Numbered from the stretch's first letter, positions 19,192-29,137 are shown. The stretch: 54,800 bases of DNA from an uncultured SAR116 cluster alpha proteobacterium (GCA_902558885.1 CACEFQ010000002.1:145001-199800), one strand, 5' to 3'. Notes: a model not told the origin generated them from the sequence alone. A program made the numbers and translations.

Positions 19192-20148
19192 TTACTTTAA
19201 ATTTATTTTATTTATAGGATGAATATCATTTAAAAGACCTGCCAATCTTTTAGATTGGACTTTTGTGTAAATCTCAGTAGTACTGATATCAGCATGACCA
19301 AGAAGTTTTTGTAAAGACCTCAAATCAGCACCACGATTTAACATATGTGTTGCAAAGCTATGTCTGATTTTATGTGGAGAAACCTGCATATTTTTCATAT
19401 TAGTACTTTTTGATAATTCAGATAAATCCTTATATACGGATTGTCTTGAAATGTGTCCACTCCCATTATTACTTGGGAAAATATACTTATTATTAATAAA
19501 TTTTTCTATTGAAGACCTATATAACAACCACATCTCTATCATTTTTCTTGATTCTTTATTAAAAGCAACGTGCCTGTAAACGCCACCCTTACCTTTAACC
19601 TGTAACAAATCCTTTATTCTAATAAAATCTGTTAATGGTAGTGATACTAATTCAGAAACTCTCATCCCAGTAGAGTATAAAATTTCTAAAATAGTTAATA
19701 TACGAAAATATTTTGTTTTTTTTGGAGAATTATTATGCTCAACTTTTTTAAGATTTGTTTTCGCTTTTGTTAGCAGTAAAACTAAATGCTCTTCTGACAA
19801 TGATTTTGGTAAATTTTTTATTTTTTTAAAACTTTCTAAGTTGTTTAATGGATTAATTTTGATGTATCCTTCTAGTTTTAAAACATCATAAAAATGCTTT
19901 AATGAAGATAACTTTCTGCTTAAAGAACTAGGTTTATAGTGTTTACTTTTCAAAAATGAAAATAAGTCACGAAAGTTTTTTTCGTTTGCGCTGAAACAAT
20001 TAATATTTTTATTCATAAACCAATCAAAAACCAAACTAATATCTTTTGTGTATGCTATTTTTGTATTTTTGGATAAGCCTTTTTCTAGGCAAATGATTCC
20101 TATAATATTGTTAATAAATTCTAGTGTTGGTTGATTTATATTTTTCAT
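19192..20148 (-). CDS. xerD: Tyrosine recombinase XerD
   Basis: XerC/XerD resolve chromosome dimers at dif near the septum. The 318-residue protein has the N-terminal SAM-like core-binding domain (about 1-105) and the catalytic domain with all six residues visible: R163 (GMRVSEL), K187, H259 and R262 (PHKIRHSFATHM), H285 (LLGHADIST) and Y294. It could be XerC by sequence alone. The location beside accA and near aroKB is where alphaproteobacteria keep xerD, so I prefer XerD. No integron or prophage context is present. Confidence 0.88.
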   Translation of the reverse strand: MKNINQPTLEFINNIIGIICLEKGLSKNTKIAYTKDISLVFDWFMNKNINCFSANEKNFRDLFSFLKSKHYKPSSLSRKLSSLKHFYDVLKLEGYIKINPLNNLESFKKIKNLPKSLSEEHLVLLLTKAKTNLKKVEHNNSPKKTKYFRILTILEILYSTGMRVSELVSLPLTDFIRIKDLLQVKGKGGVYRHVAFNKESRKMIEMWLLYRSSIEKFINNKYIFPSNNGSGHISRQSVYKDLSELSKSTNMKNMQVSPHKIRHSFATHMLNRGADLRSLQKLLGHADISTTEIYTKVQSKRLAGLLNDIHPINKINLK

Positions 20149-20157
20149 AATTATACT

Positions 20158-21849
20158 TTAAAGATTTAAAATTTTCGACGTCATTATTTCTTGTGTAATT
20201 GTTTTAGATAAATTTTCTAAGCCAATTGCTTTTAAAGAATTCCTTATTGTAATTAAGCTATTCAAATCTAAATCAATCAGTGGATCATCTCCAATTAATC
20301 GTGCAATCAATAACACTGTTAGGGTTTTGTTATTGTTTTTGGAGGATTCTTTAATTGATTTAGTTAAAAGAAATCTTTTTAAGTTATAATTACTTTCCCA
20401 TTTTAGAAATGCATCTTCTTCTAAATCAATTTCTTTTAGATCTCTTAAATAATTCATCCAATTTATCGAACTTGGTTCTAACATACCAGCTTTTTCAATG
20501 ATTGGTATTAATGGCCAAGCCTTTTCCTTTGAAATTAAATTAAAATCCCAGGTTTTACCTTCAACTAATGAAATAATATTTGCAAAATGATTATTAGGAT
20601 ACAAATCTGGATTAGAAGAAATTTTGAGTCTTTCTATTGATTGATTTAACTCTTGTGGTAAAGAAGAATTATCAATCTCTTTTAAAAGATTTAAATATAA
20701 GCCAATCACATCATTAAATCTTCCGTTATTTGTTTCTGACTTTATCATTTTTAAGATTGAATTAACTTTTTTGATATCATCTTTAATATTGATGATGCTT
20801 AGCCAAACATTAGCTCTATTATAACCATTAGGTTCTTTCAAAAAGTTAGAAAAAGAGTTTTCAAAGTCAATGTTTCCATCGGCTACAGATTTATAATTTT
20901 CAATTATTTGATCAACTGAAATGAAGCTATAATTTAACTGCTTGTCTAATAAAAAAGATCTAGCTTTTGATGTTAAGTAATTAAGTGATAATAAAGAGTC
21001 TGTATATTCAATCCCAAGATGTGCAATATAATTTGCTTTTATTGGTATCTTTAGAGTATCCATCATAATGATATGTAATGGTTGTATTTTGTTTTTTTTA
21101 TTTTCTATATTTAATACGTTTACTTCATTGTAGATTGATTGAAACAAACCTTCGAAAATTTCATCATTAAAACCTCTAGATTTTATCAAGTCTAGAATAA
21201 ATACTGATTGATCTCTCTTCCCCTCAATAGACAGGCAAAAAATTCTAGCCATTTGCCAAAAGTCTTTGAAATTAGTTTTTGATTCTAAATTAATGAATTC
21301 ACATGCTTTTTTATCTTTTCTATTAATTAACTCATATTCTATTTGCCACTTTTTCCACATATTCCATCGATTACCGTAAGGTAATTGTGAAACTAGTTTA
21401 TATAAATTATTACTCTGCCCACTATTTTTAATTTTAAATAATCTAGTTTCCAAAAATTTCAAAATTTGATTTGATTCACCCTCTGGTGCTACAGAAGCAC
21501 TAATATAAAGATCATTTAAAAATATTTGTAAATGTTTGCTAGCTAAATTATCTGGAATATAATTTAAATGCTCAATAATTTCTTCCACTTTCAAATTTTG
21601 CCAGATATTTAAACCCATTAAATTATTTACTTCCGTTTTTACTCCAAGAGATCCTAAAGATGGCTTTGCAAGCTTACTGACCTTAATTTCAGCACTAACA
21701 TTGTTTGAGGAAACTTCTTTTTTAAAATCGTAAGTCTGAGCAAAAGAAGATTTTAGTTCGATACAAAAAAACAAGATGCAATGAATTAACAAGATTACAA
21801 ACTCATTGTTTAATAAATTATAATTATTTAACTTTTTCATCATTAACAT
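20158..21849 (-). CDS. Large secreted protein of unknown function
   Basis: I do not recognise a known domain in this 563-residue protein. It starts with a basic region and a hydrophobic segment (about residues 16-36, ending near SSFAQ) that looks like a cleavable signal peptide, so it is probably periplasmic or outer-membrane associated. The rest is a long, mainly helical-looking sequence rich in Leu, Ile, Asn and Lys with few cysteines. Helical-repeat scaffolds look like this, but I cannot show a repeat period. Three ATGs are possible (21849, 21843, 21840); all give the same signal peptide. Its start overlaps a 46-residue membrane peptide gene by up to 26 bases, so the two are likely translationally coupled. 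It sits between xerD and the divergent aroK. Confidence 0.75.
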   Translation of the reverse strand: MLMMKKLNNYNLLNNEFVILLIHCILFFCIELKSSFAQTYDFKKEVSSNNVSAEIKVSKLAKPSLGSLGVKTEVNNLMGLNIWQNLKVEEIIEHLNYIPDNLASKHLQIFLNDLYISASVAPEGESNQILKFLETRLFKIKNSGQSNNLYKLVSQLPYGNRWNMWKKWQIEYELINRKDKKACEFINLESKTNFKDFWQMARIFCLSIEGKRDQSVFILDLIKSRGFNDEIFEGLFQSIYNEVNVLNIENKKNKIQPLHIIMMDTLKIPIKANYIAHLGIEYTDSLLSLNYLTSKARSFLLDKQLNYSFISVDQIIENYKSVADGNIDFENSFSNFLKEPNGYNRANVWLSIINIKDDIKKVNSILKMIKSETNNGRFNDVIGLYLNLLKEIDNSSLPQELNQSIERLKISSNPDLYPNNHFANIISLVEGKTWDFNLISKEKAWPLIPIIEKAGMLEPSSINWMNYLRDLKEIDLEEDAFLKWESNYNLKRFLLTKSIKESSKNNNKTLTVLLIARLIGDDPLIDLDLNSLITIRNSLKAIGLENLSKTITQEIMTSKILNL

Positions 21850-21964
21850 CTAAAATCTTTGTTTCTAATTTATCAGGAGCTGGTATATCTAAATAGTTCA
21901 CTATTAGAAAACCAACTAATGCAATACAACTTAATATAATTAAAAAAAATTTATAATTCTTCAT
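21824..21964 (-). CDS. 46-residue single-pass membrane peptide, coupled to the secreted protein downstream
   Basis: This short reading frame encodes MKNYKFFLIILSCIALVGFL followed by a proline-containing stretch (IPAPDKLETK) and a charged end. It looks like one N-terminal membrane anchor with a short soluble tail. An AGGA box five bases before the ATG supports translation, and its 3' end overlaps the start of the 563-residue gene. I recall small alphaproteobacterial proteins with a similar membrane helix plus IPAP-like motif near this locus, but cannot check. Function unknown. Confidence 0.6.
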   Translation of the reverse strand: MKNYKFFLIILSCIALVGFLIVNYLDIPAPDKLETKILDVNDEKVK

Positions 21965-22097
21965 AATGATCCTATTATTTTATAACTTAAAAATATGGCG
22001 AGTTTTTGACTATTTTTAAATATATTACTTAACATAATTTTAAAAAAGTTTCTAAAAATTTGATGTTTGTATAAAGTTAATGTGATATTTAATGTAA

Positions 22098-22664
22098 ATG
22101 TTAAATTTTGAAGAAATAAATCCCTACTACGAAAAGGTTACATTGATCGGAATGATGGGCACAGGAAAATCTAAATTTGGCCGTCAAATAGCAAATATTT
22201 TAAAATTCAATTTCTATGATGTAGACCATATGATTGAAAAAGAATTTAAAATGACAATTAGAGAATTTTTTCAAAAACATGGTGAGGTTTTTTTTAGAAA
22301 AATTGAAAAAAAAACAATTAGTAATTTAATTTTAAAAATTAATAAAAATAAAGAAAAAGTAATAATTAGCCTTGGTGGTGGGGGATTTGATGATGAAAAA
22401 ACTAGAGAGTTACTATTAAATAATACAAATGTAATATGGCTAAATACTCCTGTAGATGTTCTAGTTCAAAGAGTTGGAGATGGATCCAAAAGACCCATGA
22501 TAAAAGGGAGAACTAGAGATTCAATAATGAAACTTTTAAAAATAAGAACCAAATATTATTCTCTTTGTCACAATCAAATAAATACCGATAAACTTAACCA
22601 AAATCAAGTGACTGAAAAATTAATTAATTTAATATCACATCAAAACAATATAGCAATCAAATGA
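22098..22664 (+). CDS. aroK: Shikimate kinase
   Basis: Shikimate kinase phosphorylates shikimate in the pathway to chorismate. The 188-residue protein has the P-loop GMMGTGKS at 18-25, DVDHMIEKE (shikimate-binding Asp), the GGG glycine loop near residue 94 and the RPM lid motif (SKRPMIKGRTRDS). The last four bases overlap the aroB start, giving translational coupling with the preceding pathway step. Confidence 0.95.
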   Translation: MLNFEEINPYYEKVTLIGMMGTGKSKFGRQIANILKFNFYDVDHMIEKEFKMTIREFFQKHGEVFFRKIEKKTISNLILKINKNKEKVIISLGGGGFDDEKTRELLLNNTNVIWLNTPVDVLVQRVGDGSKRPMIKGRTRDSIMKLLKIRTKYYSLCHNQINTDKLNQNQVTEKLINLISHQNNIAIK

Positions 22665-23794
22665 AACCTAACATCATAAACGTTTCACTCAACAATAAAT
22701 TTAATGATTTTTCATACCCAATTTTTATTGATAATAGCTTATTATCTAATTGTGAAGAAATTTTGAAAAAATTTGTATTTAAAAGAAAAGTTATTTTAAT
22801 CCATGATAATTTTTTTTCTTTTGAATGTAAAAATAATGAGCAATTTATTTCATTTATAGAAACTATTAAAAAATTAACTGAATCATTAAATTTGATTAGC
22901 ATTCCGGGAGGTGACACTTCAAAAAATATTTCACAATTAGAATATATCCTAGAAAAATCTTTATCATTTAAAATAGATAGAAGTAGTTTAATTATTGCTT
23001 TTGGTGGGGGGGTTATTGGTGATATAGCAGGGTTTGCTGCTTCAATACTTCTAAGAGGTATAGATTTTATTCAGATCCCTACTACTCTATTAGCTCAAGT
23101 AGATAGTTCAGTAGGAGGTAAGACTGGTATTAATAGTAGTAAAAGTAAAAACTTAATTGGTTCTTTTCACCAACCAATTGCAGTTATATCAGACATAGAT
23201 ATACTTAAGACACTACCTAAAAGAGAATTTTTAGCTGGCATGGTTGAAGTTATAAAGTATGGCCTCATTTACGACGTTAAATTTTTTAACAGTATAGAAA
23301 ATAATTTTAAAGATATTCTAAATTATGATCAGTTGAAATTAAATGAAGTAATTTACAAATCATGTAAAATAAAATCTTTAATAATAAAAAATGATGCAAA
23401 AGAAAATGGTAAAAGAGCTCTTCTAAATCTTGGGCATACATTTGGCCATGCCATTGAATCATTTGGTAAATATAATGGAACAATTATTCACGGTGAAGCA
23501 GTATCAATTGGAATTTGCTTAGCATTCAGACTTTCAAGCAAAATGGGTTATTGTTCTCAAATTGAAACAGAGCGGGTAGTAAGTTTTTTTAAGAAGCTAA
23601 CTTTACCTACATCTTTAAAAGATGTGAAGAATCTTAATATTACAACATCAAAAATGTTAAAAAAATTTAAATATGACAAAAAGAATAAAAATAATCAATT
23701 AACATTTATTCTTAATGAAAAAATTGGAAAATCTTTTATAAAAAATAATATGGATGAAAATATTTTAACTGAATTCTTAAATGATGAGATATAA
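22661..23794 (+). CDS. aroB: 3-dehydroquinate synthase
   Basis: AroB converts DAHP to 3-dehydroquinate using NAD and a divalent metal. The 377-residue protein has the NAD-binding glycine stretch GGGVIGDIAGFAAS, PTTLLAQVDSSVGGKTGIN and the metal-binding LGHTFGHAIE region. The start overlaps aroK by four bases and the end overlaps the CorC-like gene by one base, so aroK-aroB-corC is a tight operon, an arrangement also seen in other alphaproteobacteria. Confidence 0.96.
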   Translation: MKPNIINVSLNNKFNDFSYPIFIDNSLLSNCEEILKKFVFKRKVILIHDNFFSFECKNNEQFISFIETIKKLTESLNLISIPGGDTSKNISQLEYILEKSLSFKIDRSSLIIAFGGGVIGDIAGFAASILLRGIDFIQIPTTLLAQVDSSVGGKTGINSSKSKNLIGSFHQPIAVISDIDILKTLPKREFLAGMVEVIKYGLIYDVKFFNSIENNFKDILNYDQLKLNEVIYKSCKIKSLIIKNDAKENGKRALLNLGHTFGHAIESFGKYNGTIIHGEAVSIGICLAFRLSSKMGYCSQIETERVVSFFKKLTLPTSLKDVKNLNITTSKMLKKFKYDKKNKNNQLTFILNEKIGKSFIKNNMDENILTEFLNDEI

Positions 23795-25062
23795 TGCCTG
23801 ATATATTCATATTTTTATGTAACATACTTTTCTTAATTATTTTATCAGGTTTTTTTTCAAGTTCTGAAACTGCTTTAACGGCAGTATCAGAGGCTAGAAT
23901 CCATGAGTTAGCTCTTCAAGGTAATAAAAGAGCAATAACAATTGAAAGAATATTAGCTAAAAAAGAAAAAATGATAAGTACAATTTTAATAGGAAATAAT
24001 TTAGTAAATATTGTAGCTTCAGTATACGCAACAAGCTTTGCTATAATCTATTTTGGAGAGTTTGATCTAATTTTTGTAACTATCTTATTAACAATTGTTT
24101 TAGTAATATTTGCAGAAGTCATTCCTAAAACTTATGCTTTTAGCCATGCAGACCAAGTTGCTTTGACAGTTGCTCCAATAATTAACTTTTTCATAATTTT
24201 TTTAACACCAGCTACATTTATTACAGAACGTTTTGCAAAAATAGTTTCTGGACCAGTAATTAATGATGAAGAAGCAAAAACTGAAGAACTTAGAGGAATG
24301 ATAAGATTACATGCTGGAAACGAAAGTCGTGGGAAAGAGCGTGGGAAAATGATGTCCAGTATGCTTGATATGGATGAGGTAACTATAGAGGCTGTTATGA
24401 CTCATAGAGGAACAGTTACAATGATAGATTCTAAAGAAGATCCTGAGCTGATTTTTAAGGTTGTAGGGGAAAGTCCATTTACTAGAATACCTATTTATTC
24501 AGGTAACCCTGACAATATAATCGGTATTTTACATGCCAAAGAATTGTTTAGAAATTTAAGAAGAAGGAACTTTAAAAATATAAATTCCATAAATTTATCT
24601 GAATTAATGATACAACCATACTTTGCTCCAGAAACAACATTATTACTTGACCAATTAGAAATTTTTAAAACGAGAAGAGAACACTTCGCTGTAGTAGTTG
24701 ATGAATATGGTGATTTTAGAGGAATTGTTACACTAGAAGATATTCTAGAAGAGATTGTAGGCGAAATTGATGATGAAACTGATTTAAAGGTTAAGGGCCT
24801 TAAATCTCAACCAGATGGATCCTTTATAGTAGATGGTTCAGTAACAATAAGAGATCTAAACCGCTCACTGGGTTGGTCTCTGCCAGATCAAAATGCAAAT
24901 ACTATTGCAGGTTTAGTTTTGTATGAATCAAAAACTATACCAGAACCTGGACAGGAATTTAGGTTCTTTGATATTAGATTTAGAATACTACAAAAAAAAT
25001 CAAATTTTATCTCTCAATTACGTTTATGGAATGAGTTAGGAATAAATAAAAATAAAAATTAA
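23794..25062 (+). CDS. CNNM/CorC-family membrane protein with CBS domains
   Basis: This 422-residue protein has a DUF21 (CNNM) transmembrane domain at about 1-180 with three or four hydrophobic segments, a pair of CBS domains at about 190-325 and a CorC/HlyC-type transporter-associated domain at about 335-415. Members of this family are linked to magnesium or cobalt efflux; older annotations call them hemolysins without good support. The ATG overlaps the last base of aroB. Its stop codon shares the tetranucleotide TTAA with the stop of the convergent bolA gene. Confidence 0.9.
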   Translation: MPDIFIFLCNILFLIILSGFFSSSETALTAVSEARIHELALQGNKRAITIERILAKKEKMISTILIGNNLVNIVASVYATSFAIIYFGEFDLIFVTILLTIVLVIFAEVIPKTYAFSHADQVALTVAPIINFFIIFLTPATFITERFAKIVSGPVINDEEAKTEELRGMIRLHAGNESRGKERGKMMSSMLDMDEVTIEAVMTHRGTVTMIDSKEDPELIFKVVGESPFTRIPIYSGNPDNIIGILHAKELFRNLRRRNFKNINSINLSELMIQPYFAPETTLLLDQLEIFKTRREHFAVVVDEYGDFRGIVTLEDILEEIVGEIDDETDLKVKGLKSQPDGSFIVDGSVTIRDLNRSLGWSLPDQNANTIAGLVLYESKTIPEPGQEFRFFDIRFRILQKKSNFISQLRLWNELGINKNKN

Positions 25063-25337
25063 GTATTTTTATATTCTTCTAAAGTGTATGTTTTTATTAT
25101 TACTGAATGTAGATCTAATAAAAATTCTTCTTTTAAAGTTTGATTAACCATTCTATGTCTTTCTATCCTGGTTAAATTTTTAAACTTTTCTGAAACAATT
25201 GTAATTTCAAAGTGACTTTCTACATCTTCTTTAAAGTTTTGATGACCTCTATGTTGCTCAGAAACGTCTATAACAGAGTAGAATACTGGTTCATAGTTTT
25301 TTAAGATTAAATTTTCAATATTTATTTTTCTTTTCAA
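25059..25337 (-). CDS. bolA: BolA-family protein (TTG start)
   Basis: BolA proteins pair with monothiol glutaredoxins in iron-sulfur cluster handling, and BolA itself also acts as a stress morphogene. The protein carries the family core VSEQHRGHQNFKEDVESHFE, then RIERHRMVNQTL. I place the start at the TTG at 25337 because GAGG lies five bases upstream, giving MKRKINIENL; a TTG at 25355 would extend it by six residues but would include the ribosome binding site. It is divergent from the J-domain gene, its usual alphaproteobacterial neighbour. Confidence 0.9.
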   Translation of the reverse strand: MKRKINIENLILKNYEPVFYSVIDVSEQHRGHQNFKEDVESHFEITIVSEKFKNLTRIERHRMVNQTLKEEFLLDLHSVIIKTYTLEEYKNT

Positions 25338-25430
25338 TAGAACCTCATTAAACAAAAATTTTTAAAAAAATAATTCCTATCTTGCATGGATTACTACATA
25401 ATTCTATAATTAAAATAAAGAATTAAATTT

Positions 25431-25967
25431 ATGTTGCATACTAATGAAAAACAAAAACAAGAAAGAATTTGCTCTAATCCAGAATGCAAAGAATTAGGGG
25501 TATATCCCGCGCCTAAATCAAGAGATCAACTAAGAGAATATTTATACTTCTGTATCAATTGTATTAGGGACTTTAATAAATCTTGGAATTATTTTGAAGG
25601 ATTAAATGAACAAGAATTAGAAGTTGAAATAAGAAAATCAGTTACTTGGGATCGACCAAGTTGGAAATTTGGCACAAAAAATATAAATTTTGATTTTGAA
25701 GAAGCTTTTAATAGGTTTGAAAATCAAAAAAATATAAGAAATAAAAAAGTATTAAATAAAAAATTGGAAAACGCTTTTAGAATATTAGGCTTAAGTCATG
25801 ACACAAATATTAAAGAATTGAAAACAAAATATAAATTTTTAGCAAAAAAATGGCATCCTGATGTACAAAATGAAAATAAATCAAGTAATTATAAAGATAA
25901 ATTCATTAATATAACAAATGCTTATAAAATTATTTTAGAATCTTTAACAAAACCAGCAAAAACCTAA
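25431..25967 (+). CDS. J-domain protein with N-terminal zinc-binding-like region
   Basis: This is a DnaJ-like co-chaperone of 178 residues. The J domain is C-terminal (about 112-175), with the catalytic HPD in AKKWHPDVQ that stimulates DnaK ATPase. The N-terminal half (about 10-80: CSNPECKELGVYPAPKSRDQ, then YFCINCIRDFN) has paired cysteines suggesting a metal site and is conserved in an alphaproteobacterial family that sits next to bolA and cobS. The client is unknown. Confidence 0.9.
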   Translation: MLHTNEKQKQERICSNPECKELGVYPAPKSRDQLREYLYFCINCIRDFNKSWNYFEGLNEQELEVEIRKSVTWDRPSWKFGTKNINFDFEEAFNRFENQKNIRNKKVLNKKLENAFRILGLSHDTNIKELKTKYKFLAKKWHPDVQNENKSSNYKDKFINITNAYKIILESLTKPAKT

Positions 25968-25992
25968 CAGAAACATTTTTGGAGATTACAAC

Positions 25993-27003
25993 ATGAACGA
26001 AGTTAGTCTGACTAACAACATGGACTTTAATTCTGAGTCTTTCCCATCTTCTCAAACCTTAATTATTGATTCAGAAAAAACATTCGGTTTTAAAACAAAT
26101 ATGAAGATTGTTGGATTTAATAAAAAAACTAAATTTGTACCTGAAATTGATGAATCTTATTTATTTGACGAAACTACTACAAAAGCAATCCTTGCAGGAT
26201 TTTGCTATAATAGAAGAGTTATGATCCAAGGGTACCATGGTACTGGTAAATCAACACACATTGAGCAAGTTGCCGCAAGATTAAATTGGCCATGTGTAAG
26301 AGTAAATTTAGATAGCCACATAAGCCGTTTAGACCTAGTAGGCAAAGATGCAATTGTTTTAGAGAATGGAAAGCAAGTAACTGAATTTAGAGAAGGTGTT
26401 CTTCCTTGGGCTCTACAGAACCCTGTTGCAATTGTATTTGATGAATATGATGCTGGAAGAGCTGACGTAATGTTTGTTATTCAAAGAGTCTTGGAGGTTT
26501 CAGGGAAACTCACTTTGCTTGATAACAACCGAGTTATAAATCCTCATCAAAACTTCAGGTTGTTTGCAACTGCTAATACGGTTGGGTTGGGAGATACTAC
26601 AGGATTATATCATGGAACACAACAAATCAATCAGGGCCAAATGGACAGATGGTCTATTGTTTCAACCTTAAATTATTTACCAGCTGATGCAGAAGAAGAG
26701 ATTGTTTTATCTAAAGTTCCTAATTTTAAAACTAAGGATGGAAAAGAAACTATTAAATCAATGGTTTCAATAGCGAATTTAACAAGAAATGGATTTATGT
26801 CTGGTGATCTTTCTACTGTAATGTCTCCAAGAACAGTTATAACATGGGCAGAAAATACAAATATAATTGAAGAAATAGATTTGGCTTTCAAGCTAACTTT
26901 TTTTAATAAATGTGATGAAATGGAACGACCAATTTTGTCAGAATATTATCAAAGATGTTTTGGAAGAGAGTTAATTAAAGTTGAAAAAAGTATAGATGCT
27001 TAA
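25993..27003 (+). CDS. cobS: Cobaltochelatase subunit CobS (AAA+ ATPase)
   Basis: CobS is the MoxR-type AAA+ subunit of the aerobic cobaltochelatase CobNST, which inserts cobalt into hydrogenobyrinate diamide in B12 synthesis. The 336-residue protein has Walker A GYHGTGKS at 80-87 and Walker [10 protein letters not shown] ending near residue 153. A GGAG box eight bases before the ATG supports the start. cobT follows after eight bases. No cobN is in the window; some alphaproteobacteria keep CobS/CobT without a full pathway, where the pair may serve another metal or remodelling role. Confidence 0.93.
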   Translation: MNEVSLTNNMDFNSESFPSSQTLIIDSEKTFGFKTNMKIVGFNKKTKFVPEIDESYLFDETTTKAILAGFCYNRRVMIQGYHGTGKSTHIEQVAARLNWPCVRVNLDSHISRLDLVGKDAIVLENGKQVTEFREGVLPWALQNPVAIVFDEYDAGRADVMFVIQRVLEVSGKLTLLDNNRVINPHQNFRLFATANTVGLGDTTGLYHGTQQINQGQMDRWSIVSTLNYLPADAEEEIVLSKVPNFKTKDGKETIKSMVSIANLTRNGFMSGDLSTVMSPRTVITWAENTNIIEEIDLAFKLTFFNKCDEMERPILSEYYQRCFGRELIKVEKSIDA

Positions 27004-27011
27004 AATTTAAA

Positions 27012-28835
27012 ATGAGCAAGAATTCAGAAAACACTCAATTCCAAAATGCTACTGCCTCTACTTTAAAAGCACTTTCTGGAAATATGATTGAAGAAAGAGA
27101 AATAAAATTTTCTGGATCTACAAGCTATTTATCATCTAAAGAAGTTAGATTACCGATTTTATCAAAAGAATTGGACGATTCTGAAATATATAAATTAAGA
27201 GGTGAGGCTGATAAAATTGCTCTTAAGATTAAGTACCATGATCCTGTTTTACATAGTAAATATATACCATCTTCAGATTTATCATCCCAAATTTTTCAAT
27301 TAGCAGAAGAATCTAGAATAGAAGCTGTTGGGTCTAAAAATCTTGTTGGTATAAAGAAAAATTTACAAAATTTAGTTGTTGAAAAATTTAAAGAAATAAT
27401 TTTACCCGTCCCAGGTGGAGAAGATAAAGAAGCATTAGTAAATGCTTTACACTTAGTAATAAGAGAAAAGATTACTGGCTCTAAATCTCCTCTAAACACA
27501 TCTGTTTCTTTAGATAAATGGCGACCTTGGATAAATAACAAAATTGGTAATCTCCTAAACCAACTTGCAGAAAACACTAATAATCAAGAAGTTTTTGCTA
27601 AATACACAAAAGAATTGTTATCTGCATTACATTCAGATATTGGAGAGAGAGATCCTAATAATGACGGTGAAAACGAAGACACTGAAGACAATAATCCTGA
27701 TGAGAATGAAAAGAACGATTCGTCTGCTGAAAGTGAAAGTGATAATGATGAAGATGCTGGACTAGATAGTAGTAGCGATGCCCAAGAAAATGAACAAGAA
27801 ATGGAAGGTGAAACTCAGGATAGTGACGCGGACAACGAAGATGGAGAGAGTGAGGGTGAAATTGTTCCTAATCCTTTATCGGGACATAACTTAGATAAAA
27901 ATAATATTAATTATAATTATCAAGTCTATTCTGCTAAATACGACGAAATTGTTAATGCTACTGACTTATGCGAAGAAGATGAACTTAGTAGACTAAGAGG
28001 AACGCTTGATAAACAACTTGAAAATCTTCAAGGAGCTATAGCTAGATTGGCTAATAAACTTCAAAGAAAATTACAAGCTAAACAGAACAGATCTTGGAAC
28101 TTTGATCTCGAAGAGGGGATGTTAGATGCATCAAAGTTAGCTAGAGTAATTACTCAACCATTATTTCCACTTTCATACAAGCAAGAAAAAGATATGAAAT
28201 TTAGAGATACAATTGTGACTTTGCTTATAGATAATTCCGGATCCATGAGAGGAAGGCCTATCACTATTGCTGCTATTTGTGCTGACATTATGGCGAGAAC
28301 TCTCGAAAGATGCGGAGTCAAAGTTGAAATCTTGGGTTTTACGACAAAAGCTTGGAAGGGTGGTCAATCAAGGGAACAATGGATAAATGAGGGTAAACCA
28401 GCTTATCCTGGTAGATTAAATGACTTAAGACATATTATTTATAAACCAGCAGATGCACCATGGAGAAGAGCAAAAAATTCACTTGGATTAATGCTCAGAG
28501 AAGGAATCTTAAAAGAAAACATAGATGGTGAGGCATTAATCTGGGCACATGAAAGATTATTAGGTAGAGCGGAGGATAGAAAAATCCTTATGGTCATAAG
28601 TGACGGGGCTCCAGTTGACGATACTACACTTTCTTCTAATAGTGGTAACTACTTAGAACTTCATCTTAAACAGGTAATCTCATTTATAGAAAATAAATCA
28701 CCTGTAGAATTAGTTGCTATTGGCATTGGCCACGACGTTACCCGCTATTACGACAAAGCAGTAACTCTAACTGATGCTGAGCAATTGGGTGGTGCAGTAA
28801 CTGAACAGTTAGCTGACTTATTCCATGAAGAATAG
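27012..28835 (+). CDS. cobT: Cobaltochelatase subunit CobT (VWA domain)
   Basis: CobT pairs with CobS as the VWA-containing chaperone subunit of cobaltochelatase. The 607-residue protein has a helical N-terminal domain (about 1-210), a strongly acidic low-complexity linker (about 215-295, many Asp/Glu/Asn/Ser) and a C-terminal von Willebrand A domain with the MIDAS motif DNSGSM at about 406-411. The acidic linker is usual for CobT. It is convergent with rpmB, whose stop lies two bases away. Confidence 0.93.
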   Translation: MSKNSENTQFQNATASTLKALSGNMIEEREIKFSGSTSYLSSKEVRLPILSKELDDSEIYKLRGEADKIALKIKYHDPVLHSKYIPSSDLSSQIFQLAEESRIEAVGSKNLVGIKKNLQNLVVEKFKEIILPVPGGEDKEALVNALHLVIREKITGSKSPLNTSVSLDKWRPWINNKIGNLLNQLAENTNNQEVFAKYTKELLSALHSDIGERDPNNDGENEDTEDNNPDENEKNDSSAESESDNDEDAGLDSSSDAQENEQEMEGETQDSDADNEDGESEGEIVPNPLSGHNLDKNNINYNYQVYSAKYDEIVNATDLCEEDELSRLRGTLDKQLENLQGAIARLANKLQRKLQAKQNRSWNFDLEEGMLDASKLARVITQPLFPLSYKQEKDMKFRDTIVTLLIDNSGSMRGRPITIAAICADIMARTLERCGVKVEILGFTTKAWKGGQSREQWINEGKPAYPGRLNDLRHIIYKPADAPWRRAKNSLGLMLREGILKENIDGEALIWAHERLLGRAEDRKILMVISDGAPVDDTTLSSNSGNYLELHLKQVISFIENKSPVELVAIGIGHDVTRYYDKAVTLTDAEQLGGAVTEQLADLFHEE

Positions 28836-28837
28836 AA

Positions 28838-29137
28838 TTAAGAGGAACTAACTTCTTTTTTTAAATTTTTTTGAATAGATTTCTTTATAGCAATAGCTTG
28901 AGGTGCTAAAACTCTATTACTAGTTTTAGCTAAATAATCGTCTAATCCACCGTTTTTTTCAACAGATTTTAAAGCTCTAACACACACCTTCATGCTAATG
29001 AACTTGTTTAATGATTTGCTAAAAAATTTAACATTTTGAAGATTAGGTAAAAATTTTCTTTTAGTTTTATTTTTTGCATGACTAACGTTGTTGCCACTCA
29101 TAACATTTTTACCCGAAATTTCACATACTCTTGACAT
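28838..29137 (-). CDS. rpmB: 50S ribosomal protein L28
   Basis: L28 is a small protein of the large ribosomal subunit near the exit-site side. The sequence MSRVCEISGKNVMSGNNVSH is a textbook start, followed by RKFLPNLQNV and RVCVRALKS-like residues; the extended C-terminus to 99 residues is usual for alphaproteobacteria. The ATG at 29137 is preceded by GAGG at 29147-29144 with good spacing; a TTG four codons upstream would include that box and is rejected. Confidence 0.96.
   Translation of the reverse strand: MSRVCEISGKNVMSGNNVSHAKNKTKRKFLPNLQNVKFFSKSLNKFISMKVCVRALKSVEKNGGLDDYLAKTSNRVLAPQAIAIKKSIQKNLKKEVSSS

Noticed and set aside
19192-20148. Tyrosine recombinase as a sign of an integrated element
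   Set aside because: Normal-length XerD in its usual chromosomal setting, with no direct repeats, tRNA or phage genes nearby.
23794-25062. Hemolysin annotation for the CNNM/CorC protein
   Set aside because: The domain layout is that of metal-ion transport proteins; no toxin feature is visible.
27565-27765. Open frame overlapping the cobT acidic linker
   Set aside because: A byproduct of the GAN/GAT-rich linker in another frame; CobT is continuous through it.
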